From Epilithonimonas hungarica (GTDB lineage Bacteria; Bacteroidota; Bacteroidia; Flavobacteriales; Weeksellaceae): a DNA stretch of 64,000 bases. The notes below the pieces were generated by a model. The model saw only the letters and a program-made list of their open reading frames with translations. It searched no databases and was not told where the DNA came from. Both the position numbers and the translations under genes were made by a program. Below, piece by piece: positions 63,856 to 64,000 of the stretch (positions are counted from its first letter, which is position 1; each line of letters starts with the position of its first letter). The stretch spans positions 496,001 through 560,000 of the forward strand of contig NZ_FNBH01000001.1 in NCBI RefSeq assembly GCF_900102265.1, given 5' to 3'.

Positions 63856-64000
63856 TTAACTTTTAAATTTGGTAAGCTGATTGTCTTTGTAGCAATAGAA
63901 TTCGTAGGAAGGTTCGTTTCGGAAAGTGAAAACCTTTTCCAGATGAATCACATCATAATAATTTTTCAGAGAATCGTATTTGGTTTTAAGATGATTGGGT
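63856..64000 (-). CDS. C-terminal end of an unrecognised gene, cut by window
   Basis: A minus-strand frame without stops runs from the window edge to a TAA at 63856-63858 and gives 47 residues ending NQLTKFKS. It is rich in Tyr, Lys and Asn (for example KYDSLKNYYDVIHLEKVFTF). The true start lies beyond the window. No family is recognised. It would be upstream of the PAP2 gene on the same strand, 110 bases away. Confidence 0.5.
   Translation of the reverse strand, partial: PNHLKTKYDSLKNYYDVIHLEKVFTFRNEPSYEFYCYKDNQLTKFKS

Overview
The window is a chromosomal segment of a low-G+C member of the Bacteroidota, most likely of the Flavobacteriales (Chryseobacterium/Epilithonimonas-like Weeksellaceae). 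Reasons: the giant type IX secretion translocon SprA downstream of ruvA; several secreted proteins with type A type IX sorting tails; a GLPGLI-family protein; promoters of the Bacteroidota type (TTTG, about 19 bases, TAnnTTTG), best seen ahead of both tRNA genes; and many hairpin-forming intergenic repeats. The genus is inferred, not shown.

Layout. 1-4200: end of ccoG, an AraC regulator and an M3 peptidase. 4459-9578: SRPBCC protein, secreted alpha-amylase, Lrp/AsnC regulator, deoC. 9632-16316: GLPGLI protein, a TetX-like flavin monooxygenase grouped with an AraC regulator and a VOC protein, a cytoplasmic alpha-amylase, dinB and a TlpA-like protein. 16480-20214: a Crp/Fnr regulator followed by a tight same-strand run of DUF5777 protein, haem-motif lipoprotein, YceI, ankyrin protein and DOMON-like type IX cargo. 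20255-32151: mostly housekeeping genes (PNP, lpxK, CotH kinase, yicC, gmk, nadA, folB, SIMPL, dtd, greA, HIT, clpX). 32240-35791: type IX cargo, a small PID-CTERM-like membrane protein and a thioredoxin-fold protein. 35837-43889: tRNA-Met, DUF3810, a sugar MFS transporter, plsC, GtrA, a frameshifted BadF-type kinase and malic enzyme. 44134-45422: an unrecognised protein and a 21-bp-repeat ORF. 45888-53589: a peptide export and maturation cluster. 53700-62601: a small coiled-coil-like protein, ruvA, sprA, gcvH, vanZ-like. 62757-64000: tRNA-Cys, a PAP2 phosphatase and a partial gene.

The standout is 45888-53589. An unlisted 55-codon gene encodes a double-glycine leader peptide with a 31-residue, five-cysteine core. 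Behind it on the same strand lie a TlpA-like thioredoxin, a VKOR-thioredoxin fusion with a cysteine-less C39-like N-terminal domain, a DUF6734/glycosyltransferase-like protein with a DGD motif, a C39-peptidase ABC exporter and an HlyD-type adaptor. The parts list (GG peptide, two thiol-disulfide proteins, glycosyltransferase-like protein, peptidase exporter) resembles the sublancin glycocin cluster of Bacillus. A modified, disulfide-bonded exported peptide in a Gram-negative bacterium is a testable hypothesis, not a demonstrated function. A short dispersed repeat has also been absorbed in frame into the exporter's peptidase domain.
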